A stretch of 44,250 bases of DNA from MGBC102946 sp022793145. Its GTDB lineage: Bacteria; Bacillota_I; Bacilli_A; RF39; UBA660. Of the stretch, positions 36,357 to 43,608 are shown piece by piece. Below the pieces are notes generated by a model. That model searched no databases and was not told the DNA's origin. It worked only from the letters and a program-made list of their open reading frames with translations. The position numbers and the translations under genes were made by a program. The stretch is from assembly GCA_947426265.1 (NCBI GenBank), contig CANEDJ010000008.1:1-44250 (forward strand), in the 5' to 3' direction. The stretch's first letter is position 1. Every line of letters begins with the position of its first letter.

Positions 36357-37706
36357 TTTTAGTTTGCCAATTGTATTAGCATTTGCTTTTACAACAATTT
36401 TCAAATTTCTTAATTCACTATAATGATACCAGCGAAGATTCTTTAATTCTGTCAATACCATATCATAAACTTTTTTCCTATTTTGTTTGTTCACATTTTT
36501 ATATATTATTTTTAATTTATAAAAAGTCGTATCATCTAAATTTTTTTCTTCCATATCAACATCTAAAACAAAATCAGAATAATAGGAAACTACAAATTCA
36601 ATTTTGTTATCTTCTAATGAACTATCTTCCTTTATTTCATAGTCATAATAAGAGATATGAAAGGATTCGTTTTTAATCGATGATTCATAAACAAATTCTT
36701 TTTGAAGAAAAGAATTATTAGGCAATCCCTGATATATTTCAAAATCTGTAAATGTTTCAATACTGAAAAAACATCCTGATACAAAAATAACTGCACTTAT
36801 AATTAAAGAATAACAATATATTTTTTTATTTCCATATAAAAGATTATAAAATAACCGAGTAAGAAATGTTAGAAAGATTGTTATACCTAATAACATCAAA
36901 AATAGTCCTAAAATTGGAACACCTTTTACTAATAGGAAAACGAATACTGCAAGTGCAATATAACATCCAAAATCTGCTATATATAAAGGAAACACTGTAC
37001 ATAAAAATAAGAATGCTTTTATTATTTCTACAACAACACTAAAAGATCTTGGCTTTTTAGCTATTGCTGCTTCCTTATTTTCTTTTTCTATTTTGCTGGT
37101 GTGCACTTCTTTTTTTTTTGAACTTTTTTTAGAGGTTACAAAATATGGTTTAAAAACAATCATCACTATAATAATACAGACAATTAAATAAATAAAACTA
37201 GTAAAACATCTTAAAACCACTTTAAAAACAGAATTAAAAGGGGGAAACGCCATTTCAAAAATGTTCAATCCTAGTGCTTCTATTAAATAAAAGGGAACTC
37301 GAAGTAAAGACAACCCGATTAATAATATAATTGCTTTTATAATAACTTCAAATACCATCTCTAAGGTCCAATTTTGATCATTATTTTTAAAACCATCTAC
37401 TATATCTTGTGTCCATTCTGATAATTTCTCTGCACCTTTTTTTATCAAAGTTTCTCCATCTTCCACAAAATCCTTTACCTTATCTTTACTTTTTGAATAA
37501 TCAGGATTAATTTTATAAGCTTTTAATATTTCTCTAGAAAGTTCTTCAACACTTCCAAAATCTGCTACCGCTTCCTCTTCACTGCTACCATGTTTTACTT
37601 TTTCTTCTATTGTATCCTTATATTCATTCAATATATCATTTCTTTCTTCTTCACTTAATATTTGTAATTTTTCTTCTAATATTTTTAAAAATTTCTTTTT
37701 ATTCAT
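36354..37706 (-). CDS. HAAS/DUF1700-domain membrane protein
   Basis: A 450-residue protein. Residues 1-65 are the HAAS/DUF1700 domain (FLKILEEKLQILSEEERNDIL, then EEKVKHGSSEEEAVADFGS). Membrane segments lie at about 120-145, 165-190, 230-250, 255-275 and 290-305, and a soluble C-terminal part (about 310-450) of beta character would be outside. DUF1700 proteins are typically co-encoded with PadR repressors, as here: the start overlaps the PadR stop by 4 nt (ATGA). The role is probably envelope stress or sensing; the exact function is unknown. Confidence 0.75.
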   Translation of the reverse strand: MNKKKFLKILEEKLQILSEEERNDILNEYKDTIEEKVKHGSSEEEAVADFGSVEELSREILKAYKINPDYSKSKDKVKDFVEDGETLIKKGAEKLSEWTQDIVDGFKNNDQNWTLEMVFEVIIKAIILLIGLSLLRVPFYLIEALGLNIFEMAFPPFNSVFKVVLRCFTSFIYLIVCIIIVMIVFKPYFVTSKKSSKKKEVHTSKIEKENKEAAIAKKPRSFSVVVEIIKAFLFLCTVFPLYIADFGCYIALAVFVFLLVKGVPILGLFLMLLGITIFLTFLTRLFYNLLYGNKKIYCYSLIISAVIFVSGCFFSIETFTDFEIYQGLPNNSFLQKEFVYESSIKNESFHISYYDYEIKEDSSLEDNKIEFVVSYYSDFVLDVDMEEKNLDDTTFYKLKIIYKNVNKQNRKKVYDMVLTELKNLRWYHYSELRNLKIVVKANANTIGKLK

Positions 37707-38020
37707 GATTGTTCCTCCTCTATAAATCTATTTACTGATATGGCAAAAGCCATCCAACTTTGTTTTAACTCTTCTGATCTTTCTCTCCCTAGTACAGTTA
37801 TGCGATAATACTTTCTAGAAGGTCCTTCTGATGATTCTACTAAATAAGTTTCAAAATACCCTTCATTTGTAAGACGTTTTAATAATGGATAAATCGTCCC
37901 CTCATTCACATCAATGATTTTACAAACTTGAGCAACTAATTCATAACCATAAATATCTTTTTTTGCGACAGATAATAATACAATTAATTCTAACACTCCC
38001 TTTTTAAATTGTGTATTCAT
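37703..38020 (-). CDS. PadR-family transcriptional regulator
   Basis: A 105-residue winged-helix protein. The PadR hallmark is clear: MNTQFKKGVLELIVLLSV, DIYGYELV, the recognition region VNEGTIYPLLKRLTNEGYF, and RKYYRITVLGRE. It should repress its own operon with the DUF1700 gene, with which it overlaps by 4 nt. A promoter lies just upstream with TACTT...AAGTA half-sites over the -35. Confidence 0.92.
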   Translation of the reverse strand: MNTQFKKGVLELIVLLSVAKKDIYGYELVAQVCKIIDVNEGTIYPLLKRLTNEGYFETYLVESSEGPSRKYYRITVLGRERSEELKQSWMAFAISVNRFIEEEQS

Positions 38021-38036
38021 ATCTCACCTCACTTAC

Positions 38037-38065
38037 ATTTTATACTCACTACTTTGTATTGTCAA
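38037..38065 (-). promoter_or_regulatory. Promoter (and possible operator) of the PadR operon
   Basis: TTGACA (38060-38065) and TAAAAT (38037-38042) are separated by 17 bp on the minus strand. TACTT and AAGTA flank the -35 region as an inverted pair that could be the PadR operator. Confidence 0.7.
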
Positions 38066-38090
38066 GTACTAATAAAATAAAAGTAGTCAA

Positions 38091-38118
38091 TCATATATTT
38101 TTTTTCATTGTATATACT
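38091..38118 (+). promoter_or_regulatory. Possible sporulation-type promoter of sigK fragment
   Basis: TCATATATT at 38091 and TATATACT at 38111, about 12-14 bp apart, loosely resemble a SigE-type promoter (ATATT ... CATACAAT). This is tentative; the region is so AT-rich that chance is likely. Confidence 0.25.
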
Positions 38119-38136
38119 TTATTTAGGAGTGATTAG

Positions 38137-38493
38137 ATGTTTGAATTTTTAAAAAAATTATTAAAAGATTTTCATTTTTTTACTGCTGCTTATTCTAACA
38201 ATGTCTTTCCAGACCCTCTTTCAAGGGAAGAAGAAGATTATTATGTAGAGCAATCCAAATTAGGTAATGTTGAAGCAAGAAATAAACTTATTGAACATAA
38301 TTTACGTTTAGTTGCACATATCGTAAAAAAATATGATCATCGAAACGAAGATGTAGATGACTTAATTAGCATTGGCACTATTGGACTTATTAAAGGAGTA
38401 GATAGTTATTCTTATAAACATGGAACTAGAATTACAACTTACTGTGCTAGATGTATTGAAAATGCAATATTCACGTGTTGGAAATTGGGATAG
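38137..38493 (+). pseudogene. sigK: sigK 5' fragment (spoIVCB-like), interrupted by an element
   Basis: The 118 codons encode the N-terminal half of mother-cell sigma factor SigK. NNVFPDPLSREEE matches B. subtilis NNAFPQPLSSSEE, and LIEHNLRLVAHIVKKYD and DLISIGTIGLIKG are near identical. Similarity runs to CIEN (38452-38463), then breaks into AIFTCWKLG and a stop; regions 3 and 4 are missing. B. subtilis sigK is split by the skin prophage at the same CIEN site, and C. difficile has a skin insertion there too. ATG 38137 follows AGGAG by 8 nt. It is probably a gene rejoined by excision in the mother cell rather than a dead gene, but the 3' half is outside the window. Confidence 0.9.
38452..38475 (+). 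other. Putative left attachment/crossover site within sigK
   Basis: The conserved TGTATTGAAAATG ends the sigK similarity. The next bases, CAATATTCACG, still look like a decayed continuation of the expected GAAATATTxATG, so the crossover may fall anywhere between 38461 and 38475. The matching copy should join the sigK 3' half beyond the right edge. Confidence 0.55.
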
Positions 38494-38975
38494 CAATTAG
38501 TGATCTATTCTATAGATTAAAAGATACTATAGAAACAGAAATTATAATAAAATCCACTCCTACATGGAAAATATATTCTATCAATAAAGAAAGTAGCATA
38601 GGAGAACAAATCAAATATTATCGCAGACTTGCAGGATATAAACAACCTGAATTAAGTTTAAAATTAGGGTTTACTAGGCAAGCACTCCATCATTTAGAAA
38701 ATCAAGAAATGAAACTTGTAGATATTAAGTTATTAAAAGGTGTAATAGAAGAACTTGGAATTGAAGATAAAATAATTATTAATGATGACTATATAAAATT
38801 CTTACTTGATGATCCCTGTAAAAATATTATTAAGATAAGAGAACGTATGAATCTAACTAGACAAGAATTTGCAGATATGTTGGAAGTTTCTATTACATCA
38901 GTTAGAAGATGGGAAAATGGCAATAGTCATATATCAAGAAATAAATATAATAAACTAAAAAAATGTATGAGTTAA
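38475..38975 (+). CDS. Double helix-turn-helix protein, 5' end uncertain
   Basis: Up to 166 residues with two XRE-type HTH domains: one around residues 38-75 (GEQIKYYRRLAGYKQPELSL, then LGFTRQALHHLEN) and one around 115-165 (RERMNLTRQEFADMLEV, then VRRWENGN). The frame overlaps the end of the sigK fragment, and the only starts at its head (GTG 38475, TTG 38478) have no ribosome site. The true 5' end may have been lost at the junction, or translation may begin at an unusual codon. It meets the 38972-39169 gene tail to tail. It may regulate the element. Confidence 0.55.
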   Translation: MLEIGIAISDLFYRLKDTIETEIIIKSTPTWKIYSINKESSIGEQIKYYRRLAGYKQPELSLKLGFTRQALHHLENQEMKLVDIKLLKGVIEELGIEDKIIINDDYIKFLLDDPCKNIIKIRERMNLTRQEFADMLEVSITSVRRWENGNSHISRNKYNKLKKCMS

Positions 38976-39169
38976 TTGCTCGTACATTCTTTTTTTGCTT
39001 CTTCTTCTAGATGTTCTAAAACTAAATTTAAAACTTTTTCTTTAGAAGAATCATTGATATTTAATTTTTTAATTTTTTCTAGCATGAGTGTCGCATGGAA
39101 TCTAGCAACACCATTTGCTAATGCTTTCCTTTCCTCAGGTGTTTGTGGTAAATTGACAAAGACTTTCAA
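38972..39169 (-). CDS. Small element-encoded protein
   Basis: A 65-residue helical charged protein (NLPQTPEERKALANGVARFH, ..., LEHLEEEAKKECTSN). TTG 39169 is the start because AAGGGGGTG lies 5-7 nt before it. It is the last gene of the element's minus-strand module, separated from the translocase gene by a hairpin. The function is unknown; such small proteins are common in mobilizable elements. Confidence 0.65.
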   Translation of the reverse strand: MKVFVNLPQTPEERKALANGVARFHATLMLEKIKKLNINDSSKEKVLNLVLEHLEEEAKKECTSN

Positions 39170-39180
39170 GCAAACACCCC

Positions 39181-39208
39181 CTTAATAAAATATATGAATT
39201 TTATTAAG
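39181..39208 (-). terminator. Perfect 11-bp hairpin between translocase and small gene
   Basis: CTTAATAAAAT and ATTTTATTAAG are a perfect inverted repeat with a 6-nt loop. On the minus strand the last bases run into the AAGGGGG ribosome site of the small gene, so it could be an attenuator or hide that site. No T-run follows. Confidence 0.45.
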
Positions 39209-39215
39209 GTAAATT

Positions 39216-40748
39216 CTATTTATCTTTTCTAACTTTAAAATAGTTAGGATCTTCTGCTTCTTTTTCTTCTACATATTCGTTTACTAGTTTATCTCCATCA
39301 ATTTCTAATTCTTCTTTTCCAATATCATATTTTCTATAAAAATCTGACATAGTGTTTCTAATAATTTCAAATGGTTTTAAAATTACTGGCTCAATTTCAC
39401 TATCAATATTAAATACCTGTACGACATTATGGTTTCCATCTACAAATATACCAGCGATTTCATCTTTTAATAAATCATGGGCATCTGTATTTTCTAATAT
39501 GATTCTAGATAAAATATCATCAGCGAATCCACAAAACTTAAATTTTAAATTTGAGTTAATTTGAGGTGGTATAATATCAGCTGATAATCTTTGACTATTT
39601 ATACACAAATGCACCCCAGTAGCACGACCTTTACGAGCTATTTCTTTTAATATATCTATACAATTTGAATACGCCTCTTTCTTTTCTTTAGATAAACTTT
39701 TAACATCTATATCAAACACATCAGCAGCTTCTTCTATAACAAGAAAAATATGCTTTCGTGGTTGTATTGGATTTTTAAATTTATTAAATGAATCTATGTT
39801 ATAACATGGGAATTTTAGCTCATCAGTTCTATTTAAATGAATCTCATAAACCATTTTAACCATGTTTTGAAATCCAGTCATGCTATTAACAATCGTACAA
39901 TTTTTTAATCTTTTCCAAATTCCTGTGTAATCGATCTGCTTACCATCATAGATAAAAAGCTCACAATTTTGTTTTAGTGCTTGATAGCAAATTGATTTTT
40001 GAACTATGCTTTTACCTGCCCCAGTTGATCCCCCTAATTTTTCGTGTATTAGTTTTTTGGTATCCCAAATATATGGCTCATCAAAATTATTGATTCCAAG
40101 ATTAAATTTTGGACTACCACCTTTATAGGAAATAAGAAACTTATCACTCCAATTAATAGGTTTAGGATTAGATGGATCTTTCTTACTTAAATTAAATAAT
40201 ACTTTATTAGAACCATAATTTTTAACTCCTTTTATATATTTTCCATTAAGAAAATTTTGAAATATTTCTTTTCTATCAAAAATAACATTATAAGGACAAC
40301 TATTTTTGTAAGCCATCAATAATTCATTATTTTTATTATAGGGATTAGGATAATTTACTATTGTTTTTGGAGCTAATTCTAATCTTTTTTCTTCATTAGC
40401 ATTTGGCATATATGCCTTTTCTAATTGTTCATCTTGATCTTCATATTTAATTGGTTTAAAAAATGTTTTGCACATTATTATAATAGGAATTGTCGATAGT
40501 ACATGAATCAAAATAAAAAACAAATTTATTTCTTTTCCTAAAAGTGTATTTAATATAGGAAGTTGTATATTAACTTTACTTATATAGGGAATCATATTTA
40601 AATTCAAATTCAGCATTAATAACAAGTATGCTATTAATACTACTATACAAATCTTTATAATATAGCTTTTCCAATTATGATATATCTGTAAAAATTTTGT
40701 TTCTAGTTTGCGATATAAACAAGATAAGCTAAATCTCTTTTTCTTCAT
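39216..40748 (-). CDS. FtsK/TcpA-type DNA translocase (coupling protein)
   Basis: About 510 residues. Two N-terminal membrane helices lie at about 28-53 and 75-95; the FtsK-type motor follows. Walker A GGSTGAGKS is at about 239-247 and Walker B HIFLVIEEAAD at about 333-343, with a RATGVHLCINSQR segment after it. This layout fits TcpA-like conjugative coupling proteins that pump element DNA. ATG 40748 is chosen because AAAAGGAG sits 10 nt upstream; a longer frame to 40769 contains that site. It overlaps the end of rep by 20 nt and is co-transcribed with it. With Rep as a possible relaxase, it suggests transfer or mobilization. Confidence 0.85.
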   Translation of the reverse strand: MKKKRFSLSCLYRKLETKFLQIYHNWKSYIIKICIVVLIAYLLLMLNLNLNMIPYISKVNIQLPILNTLLGKEINLFFILIHVLSTIPIIIMCKTFFKPIKYEDQDEQLEKAYMPNANEEKRLELAPKTIVNYPNPYNKNNELLMAYKNSCPYNVIFDRKEIFQNFLNGKYIKGVKNYGSNKVLFNLSKKDPSNPKPINWSDKFLISYKGGSPKFNLGINNFDEPYIWDTKKLIHEKLGGSTGAGKSIVQKSICYQALKQNCELFIYDGKQIDYTGIWKRLKNCTIVNSMTGFQNMVKMVYEIHLNRTDELKFPCYNIDSFNKFKNPIQPRKHIFLVIEEAADVFDIDVKSLSKEKKEAYSNCIDILKEIARKGRATGVHLCINSQRLSADIIPPQINSNLKFKFCGFADDILSRIILENTDAHDLLKDEIAGIFVDGNHNVVQVFNIDSEIEPVILKPFEIIRNTMSDFYRKYDIGKEELEIDGDKLVNEYVEEKEAEDPNYFKVRKDK

Positions 40749-41772
40749 CTTCTTTATTCTCCTTTTCATTTATTATTTTATTTTCATTAGTGCAACCCTC
40801 TTTTTTAGTTTCTTTATGAATAATAATATTAGGCGATCCATCAGAATTTTTTCTAAACTCATAAATATTATGAATGCGTCTTTCCCATGCTCTATAAGTT
40901 GAAGGATTCATAACTCTATCATAAGCATAAATGTTATCGAAACATTCGTTCGTACAGAAGTAAATATGTTCGTACATAGCGATTTTATTATTGTACCTAG
41001 CACTTAAATTTAGCACTGGAAAATGATCTGTTAGAATAAGCATTAATTCGATAGGAATTTGCCCCTTAAATTCATCAAATAGAATTACAGATTGTCCAGT
41101 ATATCCATCCCATAATGAATTTAAATTTTGATAATTATAGATTCTAAAAATATCTTTTGCATTATACCTAGAATAAACATAGGTAGTCTTATAGGTAGCT
41201 GTCGCCCCATATATAAACGTGCAATCAATATTTCTAAATTCTGTTGAATATTTTTCTTTTAAATATTCTTGCCTAATATTCTCTATATCTTTTAAATGAA
41301 ATAATAAGTTTTCATTTTCTTCTATAATTTGTAAATTTGTTTTACCATCTTTAATTTTTTGTAATACCTCTGCTTTTTCAGAAAGCCTTTTTTCTTTTAC
41401 TGACATAGGGATTTCTCCAGCTTCTTCAAAGTCAATTAAAGTTTCGTTTTTATCTATGTATTTATCTGTTTTCATAAGATAATTTCGATTGTCAATCGCA
41501 CTTCCAAGAGCTTGCTCAATGTGGGCATATTTGAATCTTTTTTTACAAGTTGAGAATCTTACAGGACTATTACATTTAAAATAAGCATGATAATGTGGAG
41601 TTTTTTCTTTAATTCCTATTTCTTCTGATATACAAAAATAAATAGGTTTGAATTTTAAAATAGTTTCTTTAAAACTTTCTCTAGTAATGTTATATTTACT
41701 AGGATTATTCTGCGTAATTTGATAGGATCTTGCTTGACTATCCTTTTTAACTTTACTAGCTATAAAAACCAC
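40729..41772 (-). CDS. rep: CRESS-type Rep: HUH endonuclease plus SF3 helicase
   Basis: About 345 residues. The endonuclease motifs are in order: motif I YQITQNNP (17-24), motif II PHYHAYF with His60/His62, motif III NYLMKTDKY with catalytic Tyr98 and Lys101. The SF3 helicase follows: Walker A-like GATATYKTT (189-197; the Gly before Lys is Tyr), WDGYTGQ, Walker B VILFDEF (229-235) and motif C FCTNE with Asn275. This is the plan of Reps of circoviruses, geminiviruses and bacterial pCRESS plasmids. The start is uncertain: AAAGGAG touches GTG 41772, and the next usable codon may be ATA four codons on. A matching origin lies just upstream. Confidence 0.92.
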   Translation of the reverse strand: MVFIASKVKKDSQARSYQITQNNPSKYNITRESFKETILKFKPIYFCISEEIGIKEKTPHYHAYFKCNSPVRFSTCKKRFKYAHIEQALGSAIDNRNYLMKTDKYIDKNETLIDFEEAGEIPMSVKEKRLSEKAEVLQKIKDGKTNLQIIEENENLLFHLKDIENIRQEYLKEKYSTEFRNIDCTFIYGATATYKTTYVYSRYNAKDIFRIYNYQNLNSLWDGYTGQSVILFDEFKGQIPIELMLILTDHFPVLNLSARYNNKIAMYEHIYFCTNECFDNIYAYDRVMNPSTYRAWERRIHNIYEFRKNSDGSPNIIIHKETKKEGCTNENKIINEKENKEDEEKEI

Positions 41773-41797
41773 TCCTTTATTAAAAATTTTAAAATAT

Positions 41798-41813
41798 TGC
41801 TACAATGCTACAA
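41798..41813 (-). repeat. Two tandem 8-bp iterons next to the origin
   Basis: TGCTACAA occurs twice in direct tandem (41798-41805 and 41806-41813). On the rep strand this reads TTGTAGCA twice, placed between the stem-loop and rep, as the tandem hexamers bound by circovirus Rep are. Confidence 0.8.
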
Positions 41814-41814
41814 A

Positions 41815-41848
41815 CTATGCTATAAGGTAATACTATCTTATAGCATAG
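41815..41848 (-). other. Rolling-circle origin: stem-loop with TAGTATTAC nonanucleotide
   Basis: CTATGCTATAAG (41815-41826) and CTTATAGCATAG (41837-41848) form a perfect 12-bp stem. On the minus strand the 10-nt loop is ATAGTATTAC. Bases 41827-41835 read TAGTATTAC on that strand, matching the circovirus-type consensus NANTATTAC. By analogy Rep would nick TAGTATT/AC, between 41829 and 41828. It lies 43 bp upstream of rep, on the rep strand. Confidence 0.88.
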
Positions 41849-41880
41849 GGCTACGTAAGGCTTAACGCCTTACTTGCCCT
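41847..41880. other. Second hairpin beside the origin
   Basis: GTAAGGC (41855-41861) and GCCTTAC (41867-41873) form the inner stem, and AGGGC/GCCCT the outer stem, with bulges TAC and TT. It abuts the origin stem. It is unusually GC-rich for this DNA and has no T-run, so it may be part of the origin (for example a second-strand start) rather than a terminator. Confidence 0.6.
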
Positions 41881-41896
41881 CACTATAAATAATTAA

Positions 41897-42091
41897 TTAT
41901 TGATTATTAGACATTTTAATCTTTTGACTATGATTGTTGCCATAAGTCATAATTGCAAGTTCAATTTCAGCAGGATCAAGAAATAATTTCTTTTCATACG
42001 TTGGAGTTAATTGAATCACAACTACAATATATGGATTACCTGTTTTTTCACTTACACGTTCTTCTAGTTTACATGGTAAATCAATCTTCAT
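41897..42091 (-). CDS. Small protein, first gene of the replication module
   Basis: About 64 residues starting at ATG 42091 (MKIDLPCKLEERVSEKTGNPY...). AAAGGA lies about 10 nt upstream. The sequence has a beta-hairpin look, ending KKLFLDPAEIELAIM and a charged tail. It is unrecognised, but small beta-rich proteins are often first in plasmid and element replication operons and may bind single-stranded DNA; this is a guess. The origin hairpins lie between it and rep. Confidence 0.65.
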   Translation of the reverse strand: MKIDLPCKLEERVSEKTGNPYIVVVIQLTPTYEKKLFLDPAEIELAIMTYGNNHSQKIKMSNNQ

Positions 42092-42111
42092 AACCTGTAT
42101 TTCCTTTCTTA

Positions 42112-42155
42112 CGTTTAACTTACCCTGTGGGTTCAAGTTTAATATAAGTTAAACG
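42112..42155 (-). promoter_or_regulatory. 11-bp inverted repeat in the leader of the replication module
   Basis: CGTTTAACTTA (42112-42122) and TAAGTTAAACG (42145-42155) are perfect inverted arms 22 nt apart, just upstream of the ribosome site of the 42091 gene. It could be an operator or a folded leader RNA. Confidence 0.5.
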
Positions 42156-42192
42156 ACTTTATTTCCTATTTTCCCATTTTCTCTCAAGGCGA

Positions 42193-42221
42193 TTGTTAAG
42201 TCATATAAAATATAGTATAAT
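42193..42221 (+). promoter_or_regulatory. SigA promoter toward the XRE regulator gene
   Basis: TTGTTA and a perfect TATAAT (42216-42221) are 17 bp apart, giving a long leader of about 130 nt before ATG 42361. An opposing AT-rich -10-like sequence for the replication module overlaps it, so the promoters face away from each other. Confidence 0.65.
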
Positions 42222-42242
42222 ATACCTTGAAATCAAGCTTTT

Positions 42243-42296
42243 TATAGGCCTATATCTCTGCTTGATGGCTATATCGTACCATAGATGAATATGGTA
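42243..42296. promoter_or_regulatory. Palindromic operator candidates in the divergent control region
   Basis: TATAGGCCTATA (42243-42254) is a perfect 12-bp palindrome. TACCATA (42277-42283) and TATGGTA (42290-42296) are inverted arms with 6 bp between. CTTGA-AA-TCAAG lies near 42226. These are likely binding sites of the XRE proteins. Confidence 0.5.
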
Positions 42297-42347
42297 AATA
42301 TATTTGTAAAAATAGGTATTTATTAGAAAAGTTTTGGTATATTTAAA
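42291..42347 (+). repeat. 57-bp direct repeat, copy 1
   Basis: This stretch begins ATGGTAAATATATTTGT and ends GGTATATTTAAA. It matches 43528-43584 with a single mismatch. It is the leader of the XRE gene and ends just before the ribosome site. Confidence 0.95.
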
Positions 42348-42360
42348 GAGAGGTAATTAT

Positions 42361-42951
42361 ATGATAGAAATTCAAAGAACAGAAAACATTCAAGAAATAT
42401 TTGATGATGATGAAGATAAGAAAGAAAAAGTAGATAGTATAAATCATGAAGTAAAAGATGTTTCTAGAAATCGTGTTAGATACTTACGAAAAAGTTTAGG
42501 ATTAAGTGTTGGCGAATTTTTAGATGGAATTGATGGTTTTAGTGATTATACTCTAGAATCTATTGAAAAAGGAAATAGTGGCTTAACTCTAGATAAAGCT
42601 CTAAAAATTTCTCAAAAATACGATGTTAGTTTAGATTATTTATTTGGAATAAGTGATTATATTAATGAGAAACAAATAATGTCAGAAGTAGCATTTGAAC
42701 AAATTTTTAATATTCAATTTCCACTAGCAGATAATGAAGGAGATCCATTACTAGTATTAAACTTTTCTACAAATGAATATTTACTTGAATATTTCTATAA
42801 TAAAAAAGTATTAGATCAAAAAAAGAAAGATGGAGAAATTACACAAGAAGCATTTGATTTTGAACTCCAAAAATTAAGAGAAAAATATAACAAAGTTCTT
42901 AAATCTCAATCCATTAAACAAGTAAATTATAACTGCTCAAAAATAGATTAA
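42361..42951 (+). CDS. XRE-family regulator of the element
   Basis: A 196-residue protein. After an acidic N-terminal tail, residues about 35-100 form an XRE helix-turn-helix (RVRYLRKSLGLSVGEFLDGI, then YTLESIEKGNSGLTLDKALKIS). The C-terminal half is a separate helical domain (LQKLREKYNKVLKS near the end). ATG 42361 is chosen because AGAGAGG lies 6 nt upstream; a longer frame from TTG 42334 lies inside the 57-bp repeat. It is divergent from the replication module and is its most likely repressor. Confidence 0.85.
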   Translation: MIEIQRTENIQEIFDDDEDKKEKVDSINHEVKDVSRNRVRYLRKSLGLSVGEFLDGIDGFSDYTLESIEKGNSGLTLDKALKISQKYDVSLDYLFGISDYINEKQIMSEVAFEQIFNIQFPLADNEGDPLLVLNFSTNEYLLEYFYNKKVLDQKKKDGEITQEAFDFELQKLREKYNKVLKSQSIKQVNYNCSKID

Positions 42952-42960
42952 TATTTAATA

Positions 42961-42995
42961 AAAAAATTATAGACTTTTTCATCTATAATTTTTAT
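42961..42995. terminator. Bidirectional terminator
   Basis: AAAAATTATAGA and TCTATAATTTTT form a 12-bp stem with an 8-nt loop between the convergent XRE and 42998 genes. Confidence 0.8.
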
Positions 42996-42997
42996 TT

Positions 42998-43447
42998 TTA
43001 TCCTATTCTAATTAAACAACCATCTTTCCCAGCAACTCTAATATCCCCAAATTCAGAATAATAAGGATCAGATAAGTTATATGTGTATGTAGAAATCATA
43101 TATATATCATCTTTTCTATAATCACATCCATAATAGAATAATCTTTCAACATTCCAATAGGTTTTTATATCTCCTACACATAACAAAGATAAACAATTGC
43201 CAAAACTAAATCTTTCTTCTACACAATAATAAACAACATGATCATAGTCATTTTCAAAATCAGAAACTAATTTTTTATATTCAGGTATTGAATCTAAATC
43301 AATTAGTTCATTATTTCTACATACCTTTATCTTTCCTTGTTCAAAATCATTTAAGATAATAGGATTTAGATTAAATGTTTTTGACAACTTTTTTAATCTT
43401 CTTTTTGCTTCTTCTATTTGTTGTTCTTTTGATATTCTTTTGCTCAT
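42998..43447 (-). CDS. Hypothetical element protein
   Basis: About 149 residues. The N-terminus is basic and helical (SKRISKEQQIEEAKRRLKKL); the rest is rich in Tyr, Cys and beta-type residues (VVYYCVEERFSFGNC, VERLFYYGCDYRKDD). No family is recognised, and no signal peptide is seen. ATG 43447 follows AAAGGA by about 9 nt. Cargo or regulatory roles are both possible. Confidence 0.6.
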   Translation of the reverse strand: MSKRISKEQQIEEAKRRLKKLSKTFNLNPIILNDFEQGKIKVCRNNELIDLDSIPEYKKLVSDFENDYDHVVYYCVEERFSFGNCLSLLCVGDIKTYWNVERLFYYGCDYRKDDIYMISTYTYNLSDPYYSEFGDIRVAGKDGCLIRIG

Positions 43448-43527
43448 GATACCAATTCCTTTCAATTATTTTATTTATCAACATTAACTAGTATTTCGTT
43501 GACAAATAAATGGTATCATAAGTATTA

Positions 43528-43584
43528 ATGGTAAATATATTTATAAAAATAGGTATTTATTAGAAAAGTTTTGGTATATTTAAA
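43528..43584 (+). repeat. 57-bp direct repeat, copy 2
   Basis: Differs from copy 1 (42291-42347) at one base (ATTTAT for ATTTGT). Unlike copy 1 it is not followed by a gene. Confidence 0.95.
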
Positions 43585-43608
43585 AAATATATATGTTCTA
43601 TAAAAAAA

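Noticed and set aside
38137..38975. A simple frameshift in sigK, with the 3' half continuing in the next frame
   Set aside because: The downstream frame encodes two XRE-type HTH domains with no SigK region 3 or 4 motif, and no other frame to 38975 shows them.
41847..41880. Rho-independent terminator ahead of rep
   Set aside because: No T-run follows on either strand, and the GC-rich bulged hairpin abuts the origin stem, so an origin role is as likely.
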